NCBI RefSeq assembly: GCF_011317445.1
Contig: NZ_JAAAPL010000001.1
Span: forward strand, 1,426,001 to 1,490,000
DNA: 64,000 bases
Direction: 5' to 3'
DNA from: Chelativorans multitrophicus
Lineage (GTDB): Bacteria > Pseudomonadota > Alphaproteobacteria > Rhizobiales > Rhizobiaceae
Of the stretch, positions 45,031-54,414 are shown in pieces (within the stretch, counting starts at the first letter, position 1; each line of letters begins with the position of its first letter). Both the position numbers and the translations under genes were made by a program. The notes beneath the pieces are model-generated. The model was not told the origin of the DNA and did not search any database. It saw only the letters and a program-made list of their open reading frames with translations.

Positions 45031-46860
45031 ATGAGATCTCAAATGACCGCGCCCATTTACAAGGTCCACCCCACGCTCGACATAATGTTGTGGGGTGGAT
45101 ACTCGAAATATGCCGCTGCCGAGCTTGAAAAACTGAAGCAAACAGGCACGAAAGAGGAGCGATACCAGGCAGCATGGGGCTTGGCACGCAAAGCTGCGGC
45201 AGATGGAGACCTGGATGCTGCATTGGAAAATCTTTCAATTGCGAAACAGCTTTCTCCCGCAAATGCTGAGCAACTCCAGTTTGTCATCTATGAAATGGAC
45301 ATCCTCCGCCGAGCTGGGAGTTTCGAGGAGGCTAGATCTCTCGCCCTGGACCACGTAGGCAACGAGGACGACCCGCGACTTTGCGTCGGACTATCATCAC
45401 TTTATGATGAGCCAGAAAGGCGCCTGCATTGGCTGAACAAGCCATTGCTGGCCTCCGGGTTTGCTCCCCTAAAATTGCGAAATGCCAGCGAACCGCTAGC
45501 CATCGACAACGTAACTGCTGATGTTTCTCCGATTGAAGACGGCCTGAAAGTCTCAGTTATCATGCCGTCGTTTAACGCCCAAGAGACGATTGAGATGGCT
45601 GCACGAGGCATCCTTGAGCAGTCTTGGCGCAATCTCGAACTCATCATTGTGGACGATGCCAGTACGGACGACACATGGGCGATAGTTCAGGCGATTGCTG
45701 CCAATGATGAGCGCGTAATACCCATCAGGCAGCCGGTGAACGGCGGTGTCTACAAAGCCAGAAATACAGGGCTCTCCGCATCGAGTGGTGAATACGTCAC
45801 CGTAAATGATGCAGACGATTGGTCCCACCCACAGCGAATAGCGGCGCAGGTGGGAGATATCCTTAAGGGACACACCTTCAATTCGACATACGGGGTGCGA
45901 GCCACCGCTGATCTTGTCGGAGCCGCAAAACCCCGGAGCGGCTATTGCATCACCGAAAATACATCTTCCCTGCTGCTTCCATCAAAAATCGTTAAGGAAC
46001 TCGGCGGCTGGGATGAAGTCCGCTTTTCGTCGGATTCAGAGCTGTATTTCCGCGTGATGATGATGACCGGACACAACGAGCGCATCCTTTGGAAGTTCGT
46101 ACCTCTTGCGTTCATCCTGTCGCGGCCGATGTCCTTGACCAACGCTGGATCAGCCGGCCTAGCGTCTCTCCACTATGGCGCGCGCCGGGAATACAAGGAA
46201 GCATCGGCCTTTTGGCGCAAACAAACCGATGATCTCGCAATCCGACATGACCGCAGATCTTTTCCAGTGCCGAGGATCGTCGTGGAGAAAGGGGATGATC
46301 CAGTCAAGATCGACGTCCTTCTTGTGGCGGACATGTCTCTCTCGCGAACCCTTGAAGACTTGAATGACGCATCCCGCGAGGGTCGGATTGGGCTTCTACA
46401 CCTTCCCCGTGCCAAGAATTTCGGGAAAGACTTCCATCGCGACATTCGTAGCGCCATCCATGCCGGCAATATCGAAGTGATCGTTCCTGGACAGACGGCT
46501 GAATGCAAGATCGTTGTCATACCTGATGCGAAATGCCTTCAACAGCTTCCAGATATGCTACCTGTCATATCCGCCGAAGAGTGCATCGCGCCGATGGACA
46601 TTGATCCGAGCATTTTCGGGGCAAGGCGCCTGACCTTTCCTTCCCCAAAAGACAAATTGGAGTTTCTGCACATTGAAGATTTTGTGGAATTCAGACACCA
46701 GATGGCATTGAAAATGCTTGCTCCTCTGGAGGCAGAAATCAGAAAACTCGAAGCGCGCAGAAAAATCAAACTGAAGGAGCTAAAACGTGCAACCCAACGC
46801 CAAAGCAATCGCCGCTGGGCGCGAAGCGCTCCGCAAAGCGCGTTTGTCGAATCTAGATGA
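45031..46860 (+). CDS. Glycosyltransferase family 2 with helical flanks
   Basis: 609 residues; ATG 45031 abuts GAGGG while ATG 45043 is 13 nt from it, so the start is uncertain. The first 150 residues are helical, TPR-like (RYQAAWGLARKAAADGDLDAALENL). The GT-A domain has VSVIMPSFNAQETIEMAARGILEQSW, then VDDASTDDTWAIVQ and the DxD in NDADDWSHP. The last 200 residues are unassigned, ending in a Lys/Arg-rich tail. It likely adds a sugar to a surface polysaccharide. Its 3' end overlaps a small gene in another frame. Confidence 0.88.
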   Translation: MRSQMTAPIYKVHPTLDIMLWGGYSKYAAAELEKLKQTGTKEERYQAAWGLARKAAADGDLDAALENLSIAKQLSPANAEQLQFVIYEMDILRRAGSFEEARSLALDHVGNEDDPRLCVGLSSLYDEPERRLHWLNKPLLASGFAPLKLRNASEPLAIDNVTADVSPIEDGLKVSVIMPSFNAQETIEMAARGILEQSWRNLELIIVDDASTDDTWAIVQAIAANDERVIPIRQPVNGGVYKARNTGLSASSGEYVTVNDADDWSHPQRIAAQVGDILKGHTFNSTYGVRATADLVGAAKPRSGYCITENTSSLLLPSKIVKELGGWDEVRFSSDSELYFRVMMMTGHNERILWKFVPLAFILSRPMSLTNAGSAGLASLHYGARREYKEASAFWRKQTDDLAIRHDRRSFPVPRIVVEKGDDPVKIDVLLVADMSLSRTLEDLNDASREGRIGLLHLPRAKNFGKDFHRDIRSAIHAGNIEVIVPGQTAECKIVVIPDAKCLQQLPDMLPVISAEECIAPMDIDPSIFGARRLTFPSPKDKLEFLHIEDFVEFRHQMALKMLAPLEAEIRKLEARRKIKLKELKRATQRQSNRRWARSAPQSAFVESR

Positions 46861-46969
46861 AGAACTCACCGTTATAGTGTTCTACCAAGCGATGCGCGCA
46901 GGGAAATCGGACCAAGAAGACCGCCACGAGTTCATCCCAGAAAATTATAACTTCGAGGCGGTTTTCTGA
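46787..46969 (+). CDS. Small protein (60 aa) overlapping the glycosyltransferase end
   Basis: GTG 46787 sits 7 nt after AAGGAG, a strong ribosome site, and overlaps the glycosyltransferase by 74 bp in a different frame. The protein is charged (GREALRKARLSNLDEELTVI and YQAMRAGKSDQEDRHEFIP) with no hydrophobic segment. Not recognised. The strong ribosome site and a length unlikely by chance in this composition support it as a real gene in the same transcript. Confidence 0.55.
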   Translation: MQPNAKAIAAGREALRKARLSNLDEELTVIVFYQAMRAGKSDQEDRHEFIPENYNFEAVF

Positions 46970-47623
46970 GGCAGCCGTTTCTGAGGAAAGACATTCTTAT
47001 AAGAGCAGCCCAAAACGCATCAAGGAAAGATAGACGTTCGCCAAAGCAATATTTGTTGACGATGCTGTATTTACTTCTGGAAGGGAGAGTTTCGTTTTTG
47101 AAGGCTGTAAATATAACTTCTCATTCCCGTCCGACCGCTCGACATGCTTGAGGCAGTTGTCGCCCATGCCCCGGACATCATACCTCGACCCGTCATTGAT
47201 TGATGACGTTTCGATTGCCAACGCATGCCCTGAGTTGCCTAGAGAATTAAGCAACGCAGCGCTTCGAGCGGGCAAATTAATGTGTGTTGTATCGTGTCGT
47301 TTCCATCAGCAGGAGCGCTCAGCGGGAATCAAGAACTAGGCTCTGTACGTGGGGGTAATCGGCCGACAGCATGGCGATGTAGCCGGCACTTACAGCTATC
47401 CCATTTGTGAGCTCAATGGAGTTGGTGACGGTCACGCCGGTCATATCGGCCAGGTGAGTGATCACGCCATCCCACATCTTCATCGTGCCGCCACCATCGT
47501 TGGCGTTATAACCTTCGTACTCCTGCACGATGCGAACGTTTGAACATCGCGTCTTTTTTGATGGAATGAAAGTAATGTCGGATAGGCGTAAAGGTTAGTA
47601 GAACCAAGTAATTGACCTAAGAT
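46970..47623. other. 654 bp near the right island end with degraded open frames
   Basis: No confident gene. On the - strand two open stretches, about 46997-47275 and 47319-47528, read like pieces of real proteins (ALAIETSSINDGSRYDVRG and IELTNGIAVSAGYIAML) separated by a stop. They may be fragments of one decayed gene or two. No integrase sequence is recognisable. Confidence 0.35.
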
Positions 47624-47667
47624 TGAAAATCCGCGTGTCGGTGGTTCGATTCCGCCCCTGGCACCAT
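47624..47667. repeat. attR: partial copy of the tRNA-Phe 3' end
   Basis: 44 bp copy of 40306-40350 with one G deleted in the acceptor stem region (GG instead of GGG before CACCAT). It lacks the 5' half of the tRNA and cannot function. It marks the right border of the integrated element. Confidence 0.9.
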
Positions 47668-47975
47668 TTTTCTTCAACGGAATCCAAGAATAAGGTGCAG
47701 CGGCTCGACCGCACCCAGACACATTGTCGGCAGGTGCCCTCAACGAGCTGATCTTACTCGGCTGGCTGCGACCGAGGCATACGGCAATGGAAGAACGACG
47801 CCTCAATGGAGCCTACTTCTAGGCTGGGTACCGACAACGAGCTAGATTGACCTAATGCGCGAATCCTCTGTGTCGACATTCTGGGGGTGCCGGCGAAAGT
47901 TGCGCGACCCGGTTTGCCGTCGAGCGCACACTTGTCGACAGCAAGGGCCGCGGACTGAGATCTGGGAGGACCGTA
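47668..47975. other. 308 bp outside the island, no gene seen
   Basis: Between the right att copy and the LysR start. It contains the LysR ribosome site GGGAGGACC and presumably its promoter. I see no repeat, hairpin or open frame with coding character. Confidence 0.5.
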
Positions 47976-48887
47976 TTGAACTTCAAGCAGCTGGAAGCAT
48001 TCTATTGGCTGGCTAAGCTGGGCAGTTACCAAAAGGTGGCCAAGCAGATAAACCTCACTCAGCCAGCTGTATCGATTCGGGTCGGCAGCCTTGAGTCCGA
48101 ACTCAGCGCGCCTCTGCTGCAGCGCGACCAGCCAGGCATCGTGCTTACGGAAAGAGGCCATGAGGTCGCCGAATTTGCGAGCGAGTTCATGCAGCTCTAC
48201 GAGCGAATGCAGAAGTCTCTTGTGAGGCGCGAGCGCGGCGCCTTCGTCATCGGCATTATCGAGCCGATCCTCTATAGCTGGGGGCAAGAATTCGCCCGGC
48301 AGGTGAGAAAGGCTTATCCCAACGTGGAGTTTCGGGTGACCGGGAATGCGGCGATGCGCAATCTGGTCGCCGAGCAGGCTGTTGACCTTGTATTCGCCAC
48401 CGCAACGGTCAGCAGCGATCCTGTACCGCAGAGTTTTGCCATGCGCGCGGTCATGGGATGGGTAGCCAGTACGAAGCTCGAAATCGATGACAGCGAGCCG
48501 CTCGACGCCCAGGCGCTAGCTCGCCTGCCGCTGATTTTTTATCCGCGTGATGCCTCGCAGGCCGCGCCTCGACTCGAGGCGGTGGCCGAAGTCAGAGCGC
48601 TGGATCATCTTGAGGATACGGCTTCGGCCCTGTCGACCGCCGCGCAGATGGTCTATCGTGGTTTTGGGGTAGCGCCCCTCGTTCTCACGCCATTCACCAG
48701 GGCCATTGCCGAGGGCGACGTGCGGCCGCTGAATACGTCCGTTCCGCTGCCGCTGATGGAAATACGCTGCTACTACATGAACGCGCCGCGTCGCAGGATG
48801 GCACGCGACATCTATGCCATTGCCGAGGAAGTGGCGCAGGACTGGTGCGAGAAGCACCCGACCTACGCCACATTCCTGCCAGCCTAG
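47976..48887 (+). CDS. LysR-type regulator of the adjacent catabolic cluster
   Basis: 303 residues from TTG 47976, with GGGAGG upstream. The winged-helix MNFKQLEAFYWLAKLGSYQK, INLTQPAVSIRVGSLESELS, then RDQPGIVLTERGHEVAEFA is typical. A periplasmic-binding-like effector domain follows (VIGIIEPILYSWGQEFARQ to the end). It ends 13 bp from the convergent nitrilase gene and is the probable regulator of the transporter and hydrolase genes, whose promoter would lie about 7 kb away at 55960-56175. That link is inference. Confidence 0.9.
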   Translation: MNFKQLEAFYWLAKLGSYQKVAKQINLTQPAVSIRVGSLESELSAPLLQRDQPGIVLTERGHEVAEFASEFMQLYERMQKSLVRRERGAFVIGIIEPILYSWGQEFARQVRKAYPNVEFRVTGNAAMRNLVAEQAVDLVFATATVSSDPVPQSFAMRAVMGWVASTKLEIDDSEPLDAQALARLPLIFYPRDASQAAPRLEAVAEVRALDHLEDTASALSTAAQMVYRGFGVAPLVLTPFTRAIAEGDVRPLNTSVPLPLMEIRCYYMNAPRRRMARDIYAIAEEVAQDWCEKHPTYATFLPA

Positions 48888-48899
48888 GGAGGCTTTGGC

Positions 48900-49718
48900 T
48901 CAGGCGATCGCGCGCCGGTGACGAGCCACCGGCAGATTCTGACGCACGCGATTTTGATAGGACGGGTCGATGGCCGCCGAGGCCCAGCCTTCCACGTCGC
49001 TACAGCGGGCCAGCACCTTGCCCCAGGGGTCGACAATCTGTGAATTGCCGAAACTGGCGCGGTCGCCGCCCGAGGCGGGGAAGCTGCCGACCTGCCCGGC
49101 CGCAGCGACGTAACATTGGGTTTCGATGGCGCGGGCGCGAACCAAGGTATCCCAGTGGGCCGCGCCGGTTTCGAAGGTAAAGGCGGCGGGGATAGTGATG
49201 ACCTGGGCGCCGCGCGCTGCGAGTTCGAGGTAAAGGGACCCGAAGCGGACATCGTAGCATACCGACAGGCCTACATTGGTGCCGTTATGGTCGTAAGTCA
49301 CAGCAACGTTGCCGGCATCATTCGTGTCGGATTCGCGATAGGAAAGCCCGCTGGGAAGGTCGACATCATAGCGGTGTATCTTGTCATAGGTAGCAAGCTG
49401 CTTCCCATCCGGGCCGATCACCACCGATGTGTTATAATAGCGGCCGTTCCGCGTGGTCAGGATGCTGCCGATGTGGATGGTGGTGCCCAGTTCGCGGGCC
49501 AGGCTGGCCATGCGTCGCAAGCCCTCGCCGTCTTCCAGGGTTTCGGCCGCGGCATGCATCGTGGCCTTATTGGCGGTCAGGCAGAAGCTGTGCTCTGGAG
49601 TGAGGATATAGTCGGAGTGATCCGCCTCGTGGGCGGCACGGACCAGGGATTCCAGCTTTGCAAGGTTGGCGGCCTTGTCGTCGCGCGTATTGATCTGGAC
49701 GACGGTAATTTTCTTCAT
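48900..49718 (-). CDS. Carbon-nitrogen hydrolase (nitrilase superfamily)
   Basis: 272 residues from ATG 49718 (GGAAGAGAGAA upstream). Catalytic triad visible: Glu in ILTPEHSF, Lys in YDKIHRYDVD, Cys in VGLSVCYDVRFGSLY. Additional family segments are GDRASFGNSQIVDPWGKVLA. These enzymes hydrolyse amides, carbamoyl groups or nitriles. It follows the creatininase-family gene by 25 bp. A two-step breakdown of an amide or lactam ring is the simple reading, with the exact substrate unknown. Confidence 0.92.
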   Translation of the reverse strand: MKKITVVQINTRDDKAANLAKLESLVRAAHEADHSDYILTPEHSFCLTANKATMHAAAETLEDGEGLRRMASLARELGTTIHIGSILTTRNGRYYNTSVVIGPDGKQLATYDKIHRYDVDLPSGLSYRESDTNDAGNVAVTYDHNGTNVGLSVCYDVRFGSLYLELAARGAQVITIPAAFTFETGAAHWDTLVRARAIETQCYVAAAGQVGSFPASGGDRASFGNSQIVDPWGKVLARCSDVEGWASAAIDPSYQNRVRQNLPVARHRRAIA

Positions 49719-49743
49719 TTCTCTCTTCCTGTCTGGCGCCGGG

Positions 49744-50547
49744 TCACGCGGCGAAGTTCTTACTGACGTGGTCTCGGATGTAGCCGGCCCCGAGCGCCGT
49801 GAGCCGCTCGACCAGCATTTTGCCGCGTTCGGGCGAGCTGTATTTGGGGTTGCCACCCCAGATGCCATCCGGCCCGCATTCGGCAGCTTCTATAGGCGCT
49901 TGAACGGGGGATCCTTCGTATTCCAGATAGCCGTACTGCTGGATTTTGAGGCCCTTTAGCATGGGGTTGGTGGGAGGCCCTTTGGCAAGGTCCATCCGGA
50001 GAATTTCGGGATAGAGATGGAGCCCCACGGAGGTCAGCGGGTCGGCACCGTGGCCGCTGACCCGCGCCGCTTCGGCATCGCCGAGTTCCTTGCGCAGAAT
50101 GCCGTAAGCCATCTGCCATAGATAGAGCGAGGTGATAAACATGCCCTTGTCGCGCCGCCACTTGAGCGCCAGCTCGGTGATGACGGGCACGTTGCCCCCG
50201 TGGCCATTGATCAGCACGATGCGCTTAAGACCTCGACGGTAAAGCGAGCCCACCATGTCGTCCAAGAGGGCGCGCAGTGTGCTGGAGCGCAGGGCAATGC
50301 CGCCATGGGTCAAACCGAAATAGTCTTCGGCGCCGAACGGAATAACCGGAGCAGTAAAGGTCGGCGTGCCGGCAGCGGTCGCGGCCTGGGCAATTCGGTC
50401 CGCGATCAGCTTGGCGGCCAGATAGTCACCCATCGGGGCATGCACACCCTGATCCTCGAGCGATCCCATGGGAATGAGGATAACGGCGTCATCAGTTAGG
50501 AGCTCGCGCCCTTCCTGGCTGGTGAGTTGGGCAAGTTCGGTTTTCAT
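49744..50547 (-). CDS. Creatininase family amidohydrolase
   Basis: 267 residues from ATG 50547, overlapping the ABC ATPase stop by 4 bp. Metal-binding elements: IPMGSLEDQGVHAPMGDYL with Glu and Asp and a His, GLTHGGIALRSSTLRALLDDM, INGHGGNVPVI with His, and VSGHGADPLTSVG. The last differs slightly from the usual HAGEAETS, so a substrate other than creatinine is likely. The family hydrolyses small cyclic amides or formamidopyrimidine-like compounds. Confidence 0.92.
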   Translation of the reverse strand: MKTELAQLTSQEGRELLTDDAVILIPMGSLEDQGVHAPMGDYLAAKLIADRIAQAATAAGTPTFTAPVIPFGAEDYFGLTHGGIALRSSTLRALLDDMVGSLYRRGLKRIVLINGHGGNVPVITELALKWRRDKGMFITSLYLWQMAYGILRKELGDAEAARVSGHGADPLTSVGLHLYPEILRMDLAKGPPTNPMLKGLKIQQYGYLEYEGSPVQAPIEAAECGPDGIWGGNPKYSSPERGKMLVERLTALGAGYIRDHVSKNFAA

Positions 50548-51527
50548 GCGGCGGTTTCCATATCTATGTCGTCCCTGATGCAGGCTTTGCTTCGTCCGGG
50601 GGCGACTTCCCGCAGCTCCGGCACGCCTTCGGCACAAGCCGGGAGGGCGAAAGGACAGCGCGTGCGGAAGACGCAACCAGACGGCGGCTTGAGGGGAGAA
50701 GGGATGTCTCCCGTCAGGCGTATCCGTGAGGATTTCTGGTCAAGGCGCGGCTCGGCAGAGACCAGTGCCTTGGAATAGGGATGAAGCGGTGCGTGATGGA
50801 CCAGGTCGGCAGGTCCCACTTCCATGATTTTACCCAGGTAGAGCACGATGATGCGGTCCGATATGAACCGCACGACCGACAGGTCATGGCTGATGAACAG
50901 CACCGACACGCCGGTCTGGTCGCGCAGGCGGGCGATAAGATTGATGACCTGGGCCTGGATTGAGACGTCGAGCGCGGAAACGGGCTCGTCCGCCACGATC
51001 AGGCGCGGCTCTACCGACATGGCGCGGGCAATACCAATGCGTTGACGCTGGCCGCCCGAAAATTCATGCGGATAGCGATCGAGGAATTCCCGGCGCAGTC
51101 CGACCATGTCGAGCAGTTCCACCAGCCGGGGTTCGCGCGCTGTGCCGGTATGCAAGCGATGTATGTCGAGCGCGTCGGAGAGGATGCCGCGCACGGTCTG
51201 GCGTGGATCGAGGCTTGAATAGGGGTCCTGAAAAACAATTTGCATCTCGCGACGCAACGGCCGCATGTCGTGTTCGCTGAGATCGCTGATGTCGACCCCA
51301 TCGAAGCGGATTCGGCCCTCCTGCGCCTTCAGCAGCTTGAGCACGGCCTTACCGATCGTGCTCTTGCCAGACCCGCTTTCCCCGACCAGCCCAATGATTT
51401 CGCCCTGGCCGATGGTGAAGCTGACATCACGCAAGATCATCGCCGGCTGGCTGCGGAGCAGGCCGTTGCCGCCACCGAAGCCAAGGCTGAGTTTTTCGAC
51501 TTCAAGGAGATTGTATTGCTCGATCAT
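50544..51527 (-). CDS. Peptide-type ABC transporter ATP-binding protein (DppF/OppF-like)
   Basis: 327 residues. Walker A GLVGESGSGKSTIGK, Q-loop FQDPYSSLDPRQ, signature LSGGQRQRIGIARA-like EFSGGQRQRIGIARA, Walker B LIVADEPVSALDVS, and the C-terminal oligopeptide-transporter domain with four Cys (CVFRTRCPFALPAC). The start overlaps the upstream fusion gene as ATGA. Together with that gene it supplies the second ATPase of the importer. Confidence 0.95.
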   Translation of the reverse strand: MIEQYNLLEVEKLSLGFGGGNGLLRSQPAMILRDVSFTIGQGEIIGLVGESGSGKSTIGKAVLKLLKAQEGRIRFDGVDISDLSEHDMRPLRREMQIVFQDPYSSLDPRQTVRGILSDALDIHRLHTGTAREPRLVELLDMVGLRREFLDRYPHEFSGGQRQRIGIARAMSVEPRLIVADEPVSALDVSIQAQVINLIARLRDQTGVSVLFISHDLSVVRFISDRIIVLYLGKIMEVGPADLVHHAPLHPYSKALVSAEPRLDQKSSRIRLTGDIPSPLKPPSGCVFRTRCPFALPACAEGVPELREVAPGRSKACIRDDIDMETAA

Positions 51528-53464
51528 ACGGCGCTTCCCCTAGTGAGGTGGCAGGCCGCTAGATGGTCGGGGCCATCGACGGAGGTCAGGTCCGGCCGCA
51601 CTTCCGCGCAAACCGAAACGGCGTGGGGGCAGCGGTCGCGGAAGGCGCAGCCGGCCGGACGTTCGTGAGGCAGGGGCGGCGTTCCGCCGATGGAGGGCAG
51701 CGTATCGCTGCGGCTGGCATGCAGCTCCTCATGCGCGGCTGGCATGCTCTGCAGCAGGGCCCTGGTATAAGGATGGCGTGCATTGCCCAGCACTGTGGCG
51801 GCAGGCCCCTGCTCGACAACACGGCCGGCATACATAACGGCGATTTCATCGGCGAGCTGAGCGACGACGCCCAGATCGTGACTGATGAACAGAATGCCCG
51901 GCGCCCCCGCCGAATTTTTGAGCGCGATGAGCAGGTCGATTATTTCCGCCTGAACCGTTACATCGAGAGCCGTAGTAGGCTCGTCTGCCAGCAGCAGGCC
52001 CGGCTGCATCGAGAGCGCCATGGCGATCATGACACGCTGCCTGAGGCCGCCCGAGAGCATGTGAGGAAAGCTGTCGAAGCGGCGAACCGGATCGTTGACC
52101 CCAACCCGCTTGAGGAACTCGATACCCTCCTCGCGCGCCTGGGCGGAAGAGACCGAACGATGTATCTTTGCAGCTTCGATAAGCTGATCCCCGACCCGAT
52201 AGACGGGGTTGAGCGCCGTCATTGGCTCCTGAAAGATCATCGCGGCGTCGCGGCCGCGGATGGCTTCCAGATCCTCGCCGGAAAGCGTGGTCACCTGGAT
52301 GGTTTCACCGTTATGCGATCGCAGCATGATGTCGCCCGCGGTCACATTAACCCCACGTGGCAGCAGGCCCATGACCGACGACGCGGTCAGTGACTTGCCG
52401 GAGCCACTCTCGCCCACCAAAGCAGTGCAGCGACCACGCCGGACCCGCAGATTGACGTCCTCAATCAATTTGATCGGGGTGCCATTCGTGTTGGTGGCAA
52501 CATCGAGATGGTCAATCCGCAGGACGGTATCGGCTTCGAGCGTAGCGGATTGGGGCGCGGCCTGCACCTTGGGGCGTCGCGGCGACAGGATCGGGATCCC
52601 GCCACTCAAACCCTTGGGATCGAGCACGTCCCGTAGTCGGTCCGTCAGCAGGTTCACGCTATAGATCGTAAGCGAGATGGCGACGCAGGGAATGATAATG
52701 CCCAGAGGGTCGCGCTCCATATAGGCGCGTGCGCCGCGGATCATCTGGCCCCATGAAGGATCGGGAGGAACAACCCCCAGGCCAAGATAGGACAGGCCGC
52801 TTTCGGTGACGATCGCAGCGGCGGCTGTGAGAGAGAGCTGCACGATGATCGGCCCTGAAATGTTGGGCAGCATCGTGCGGAACATCACGCGGCGCGGCCG
52901 CGCCCCTAATGCTTTGGCGGCAACGACATAGTCTAGCTGGCTGACGCGGGATGCCTCGAGATAGACGATCCGCGCAAAGGCGGGGAAATAGATGATCGAG
53001 AGCACCCAGATCAGGGTCGTGGTTCCTGGCCCCATGAGTGTGACGACCAGCAACGCCAGAAGGATTGGCGGGAAGCACAGGACAACATCGGCAGTCTTTG
53101 TTGACAGGAATCCGGCAAGCCCACGGAAATACGCACCAAACAGACCAATGAGGCTGCCAATGGTGCAGGATATAAGCGCGGAAATGACGGCGACCCGCAG
53201 CGACGCCTGGGCGCCGATGAGCACGCGCGCCAGGCGGTCGCGGCCAAATTCGTCAAGGCCCAAGGGATGCGCAAGGGACGGACCTGCGAACCGCTCCAAG
53301 ACCGACATGGCATTGGGATCGATGCCAAGCAGAGGCGGCACTGCAAAGGGAGCGACCAGGACGATGGCAACGATAGCGAGCGGCAGACGTAGCCGCGGAT
53401 GGATGCGCGGCAACGGGAAGCGGAAAGCCGAGCTGGGGTTAGCGGATGCTGAGGTTATGGTCAT
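51524..53464 (-). CDS. ABC transporter permease-ATPase fusion (DppC-DppD)
   Basis: 646 residues from ATG 53464, overlapping the DppB-like stop by 4 bp. Residues about 1-300 are a DppC-type permease (LDEFGRDRLARVLIGAQASLR, EAA loop AKALGARPRRVMFRTMLPN). A short linker follows. Residues about 320-646 are a DppD-type ATPase: GESGSGKSLTASSV, MIFQEPMTALNP, LSGGLRQRVMIAMAL, LLLADEPTTALDV, and a Cys-rich oligopeptide domain (CAFRDRCPHAVSVC). Separate genes are the norm; the fusion is complete and in frame. Confidence 0.95.
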   Translation of the reverse strand: MTITSASANPSSAFRFPLPRIHPRLRLPLAIVAIVLVAPFAVPPLLGIDPNAMSVLERFAGPSLAHPLGLDEFGRDRLARVLIGAQASLRVAVISALISCTIGSLIGLFGAYFRGLAGFLSTKTADVVLCFPPILLALLVVTLMGPGTTTLIWVLSIIYFPAFARIVYLEASRVSQLDYVVAAKALGARPRRVMFRTMLPNISGPIIVQLSLTAAAAIVTESGLSYLGLGVVPPDPSWGQMIRGARAYMERDPLGIIIPCVAISLTIYSVNLLTDRLRDVLDPKGLSGGIPILSPRRPKVQAAPQSATLEADTVLRIDHLDVATNTNGTPIKLIEDVNLRVRRGRCTALVGESGSGKSLTASSVMGLLPRGVNVTAGDIMLRSHNGETIQVTTLSGEDLEAIRGRDAAMIFQEPMTALNPVYRVGDQLIEAAKIHRSVSSAQAREEGIEFLKRVGVNDPVRRFDSFPHMLSGGLRQRVMIAMALSMQPGLLLADEPTTALDVTVQAEIIDLLIALKNSAGAPGILFISHDLGVVAQLADEIAVMYAGRVVEQGPAATVLGNARHPYTRALLQSMPAAHEELHASRSDTLPSIGGTPPLPHERPAGCAFRDRCPHAVSVCAEVRPDLTSVDGPDHLAACHLTRGSAV

Positions 53465-54411
53465 AGCTGCACCCGGGGATCGAGCTTCATCTGCAGGAGT
53501 TCGATGAGCAGGTTGATGAAGATGAAGATAGCGGCCACGACGAGAATGATGGCACGGACGGTGGGATAGTCGCGCTGTTCGACCGCGGTGACGAGATAGC
53601 CACTCAATCCGGGCCAGTTGAAAACGAACTCGACCAGCACTGTGGAACCAAGCAGGATCCCGAGTTGCAGGCCGATGACGGTGACGACCGGTCCGAGCGC
53701 ATTGCGCAGGACATGACGGCGAACAACGGCGCGGCGGGGCAGGCCCTTGGCCAGGGCGGTTCTCACCCATTCATTGGAAAGGCTGTCGAGGACCGATGAG
53801 CGCGTCATACGAAAGATGATTGGGAAAATGCTCATTGCCACGGTGATGGCGGGCAGGACCAAATTGGACAGATGCTGGATCGGCGCCGAGCCAAAGTCGG
53901 CGTAGCCGCCGGCTGGAGTCAGCTTTAGCGTTTGGGCAAACAACAGGATCAGCAGCGTGCCGATGACGAAAACCGGTACGGCCGCGAACAGCGCCGACAC
54001 GCCCGAGCCGGCTGTGTCGAGGCGTCCGCCTGCCCGCAATGCCGCATGCGTGCCGAACGGCACTGCGACGGCGACGGCAATGCTCATGGCCACGGCGATC
54101 AGTTCCAGAGTTCTGGGCAGCCTGGTCGCAATGGTTTGGCCGATCGACGAATTGTCGATGAGCGAGTTTCCAAAATCGAGGCGAACAGCGCCCCAGAGGA
54201 ATTCGACATATTGCTGCAACAGGGGGCGATCGAGGCCCATTTCGACGCGCAGGGCCGCGATGTTCTCAGGCGTTGGAGTACTTCCCGCGGAGCTCAACAA
54301 GAGTTCGGCGGGGTCGCCGGGGATGACGACTTGGATGGCGAAGACCAATGTCGCGACCACAAAGAGCATGCTCAGGGCCGACGCCAGCCGGGAGATCGCA
54401 GAGTGCAACAT
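53461..54411 (-). CDS. Peptide-type ABC transporter permease (DppB-like)
   Basis: 316 residues with six membrane helices. Family segments: RLASALSMLFVVATLVFAIQVVIPGDPAE, LGLDRPLLQQYVEFLWG-like MGLDRPLLQQYVEF, and the EAA region RTALAKGLPRRAVVRRHVLRNAL. It pairs with the DppC-type half of the next gene to make the channel. It starts 3 bp after the solute-binding gene's stop. Confidence 0.95.
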   Translation of the reverse strand: MLHSAISRLASALSMLFVVATLVFAIQVVIPGDPAELLLSSAGSTPTPENIAALRVEMGLDRPLLQQYVEFLWGAVRLDFGNSLIDNSSIGQTIATRLPRTLELIAVAMSIAVAVAVPFGTHAALRAGGRLDTAGSGVSALFAAVPVFVIGTLLILLFAQTLKLTPAGGYADFGSAPIQHLSNLVLPAITVAMSIFPIIFRMTRSSVLDSLSNEWVRTALAKGLPRRAVVRRHVLRNALGPVVTVIGLQLGILLGSTVLVEFVFNWPGLSGYLVTAVEQRDYPTVRAIILVVAAIFIFINLLIELLQMKLDPRVQL

Positions 54412-54414
54412 TTG

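Noticed and set aside
47624-47667. Second tRNA-Phe gene
   Set aside because: Only the 3' half of the tRNA is present and the acceptor stem has a deletion. It is an att copy and not a functional tRNA.
47480-47806. 108-codon - strand frame over the right att copy
   Set aside because: Part of its translation is simply the antisense of the tRNA-Phe fragment, a well-known source of false genes. It has no separate support.
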